Source of the DNA: Gemmatimonadales bacterium UBA2960
Lineage (GTDB): Bacteria > Gemmatimonadota > Gemmatimonadetes > Longimicrobiales > Gaopeijiaceae
Direction: 5' to 3'
Assembly (NCBI GenBank): GCA_002348465.1
Contig: DEBI01000048.1
Span: 1-13,803 of the forward strand
Length of the DNA stretch: 13,803 bases
The notes below the pieces were generated by a model, which did no database searches, was not told the DNA's origin, and was given only the letters and a program-made list of their open reading frames with translations. Below, in pieces: positions 13,192-13,803 of the stretch; position 1 is the first letter of the stretch; each line of letters begins with the position of its first letter. The translations under genes and the position numbers were made by a program.

Positions 13192-13803
13192 ATGGAGTCT
13201 GGGCTTGGGGCAGGCCCACTCGTGTTGTTTGTACTGTGGGCGGTCTATCCTCTCAGCGTGTCTGCACAGGGGATATCAGAGGGAGGCGATTCTGATGTCG
13301 TTCAGATTGAATTTGTTGAGGCGTACTACACACTTCAGGATACGACTCTCACCGAGGTGATTGCTCGGCTCAACCGCACTCGTCTGGCTGGAGCGGGTGG
13401 TGAGATGTCTCAAGGGCTCACAGAGTACTACATCCAACCCTCTTGGCGTCCCTTAGGGGTCGGTGGGCGTTGTCGCGTCTCCGATCTGACCCTCAGAGTT
13501 CAGATTCGAGTCACATTACCAGCATGGCCAAGTGGGACTGAGCGTCCTACGGAAGAGTGGGCTTCTTGGCAAACGATCGAGGGAGCGATCCGATCCCATG
13601 AGCATCAGCATCGTGACCTTACCATCGATGCGGCTAGAGCTTTGGCGGACGATCTGAATGCCCTGGAGACCCAGGGCTGTGGAGCGCTAAGGCAGGCCTT
13701 TTCGGGAAAAGTGGCGTTGGCAGGTGAGCGTCTAGACGAGATCCACGCTCAATTCGATCGTAACACCCCCGAGCGTCTTTCCATAGCTGCCAAGCTTCCG
13801 GGT
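13192..13803 (+). CDS. Secreted DUF922-like putative zinc protease (cut by window end)
   Basis: The frame runs open from the ATG at 13192 to the last base, so 204 residues are seen and the C-terminus is missing. Residues 9-25 form a signal peptide (hydrophobic core, then SVSA-QG as a likely cleavage site). The mature part starts with a YYTLQDTTLTEVIARLN segment (45-61), then C94, a strand block ending ITLP-like VTLPAW (107-112), a W-x-W pair (123, 126) and HEHQH (136-140), a HExxH zinc-protease motif with E137 as the likely base. C94 and C163 could form a disulfide. This order (YY..xT..EL, C, LPxW, W, HExxH) matches my memory of DUF922, annotated as putative secreted zinc-dependent proteases. 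It starts 4 bp after rseP, with AAGGT very close to the ATG, so it probably belongs to the same operon. Proteolytic activity is inferred only. Confidence 0.75.
   Translation, partial: MESGLGAGPLVLFVLWAVYPLSVSAQGISEGGDSDVVQIEFVEAYYTLQDTTLTEVIARLNRTRLAGAGGEMSQGLTEYYIQPSWRPLGVGGRCRVSDLTLRVQIRVTLPAWPSGTERPTEEWASWQTIEGAIRSHEHQHRDLTIDAARALADDLNALETQGCGALRQAFSGKVALAGERLDEIHAQFDRNTPERLSIAAKLPG

Overview
The window is a mostly core, single-strand stretch of a bacterial chromosome: every gene I can support lies on the + strand. Fourteen of the sixteen genes belong to well-known families. The base composition looks intermediate (roughly half G+C by eye). The set RseP, DXR, UppS, a sigma-54 activator and a short sigma-70 factor fits a Gram-negative, diderm-type bacterium. 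The gene order (short RpoD-type sigma, rplM-rpsI, rpsB-tsf, pyrH-frr, uppS-cdsA-dxr-rseP) and the style of the signal peptidase make me favour Gemmatimonadota or a relative. That placement is an inference from recollection, not a computed one.

Layout. Positions 1-281 hold no gene I can defend. Positions 282-2923 form a small cluster: thpR (RNA 2',3'-cyclic phosphodiesterase), an unrecognised membrane-anchored protein whose start overlaps the thpR stop, and a three-domain NtrX-like sigma-54 response regulator with no kinase beside it. After a 168-bp gap come lepB (signal peptidase I) and, 107 bp later, a short primary-type sigma-70 factor. A 207-bp gap carrying a good sigma-70-type promoter precedes rplM-rpsI. 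Two spacers with secondary structure then flank rpsB: 80 bp upstream and 186 bp before tsf.

From tsf to the window's end the genes are tightly packed: tsf, pyrH, frr, uppS, cdsA, dxr, rseP and a truncated DUF922 HExxH protein, with 4-bp overlaps at cdsA/dxr and dxr/rseP. This joins translation factors (EF-Ts, ribosome recycling), UMP supply, isoprenoid and undecaprenyl synthesis, phospholipid synthesis and envelope proteolysis in one probable operon, an arrangement seen in many bacteria.

I found no mobile element, tRNA, rRNA or CRISPR array, and no clear sign of gene transfer. The most unusual non-coding signal is between rpsB and tsf. An exact 18-bp direct repeat, one copy spanning the rpsB stop codon and one 66 bp downstream just before a T-run, brackets a complementary hexamer. 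This could form two mutually exclusive hairpins, like an attenuator. Other points of interest are the charged C-terminal extension of S2, the dyad inside the rplM promoter spacer, the orphan membrane protein at 842-1531, and the putative secreted DUF922 metalloprotease directly after rseP. I did not find a convincing new multi-gene system.
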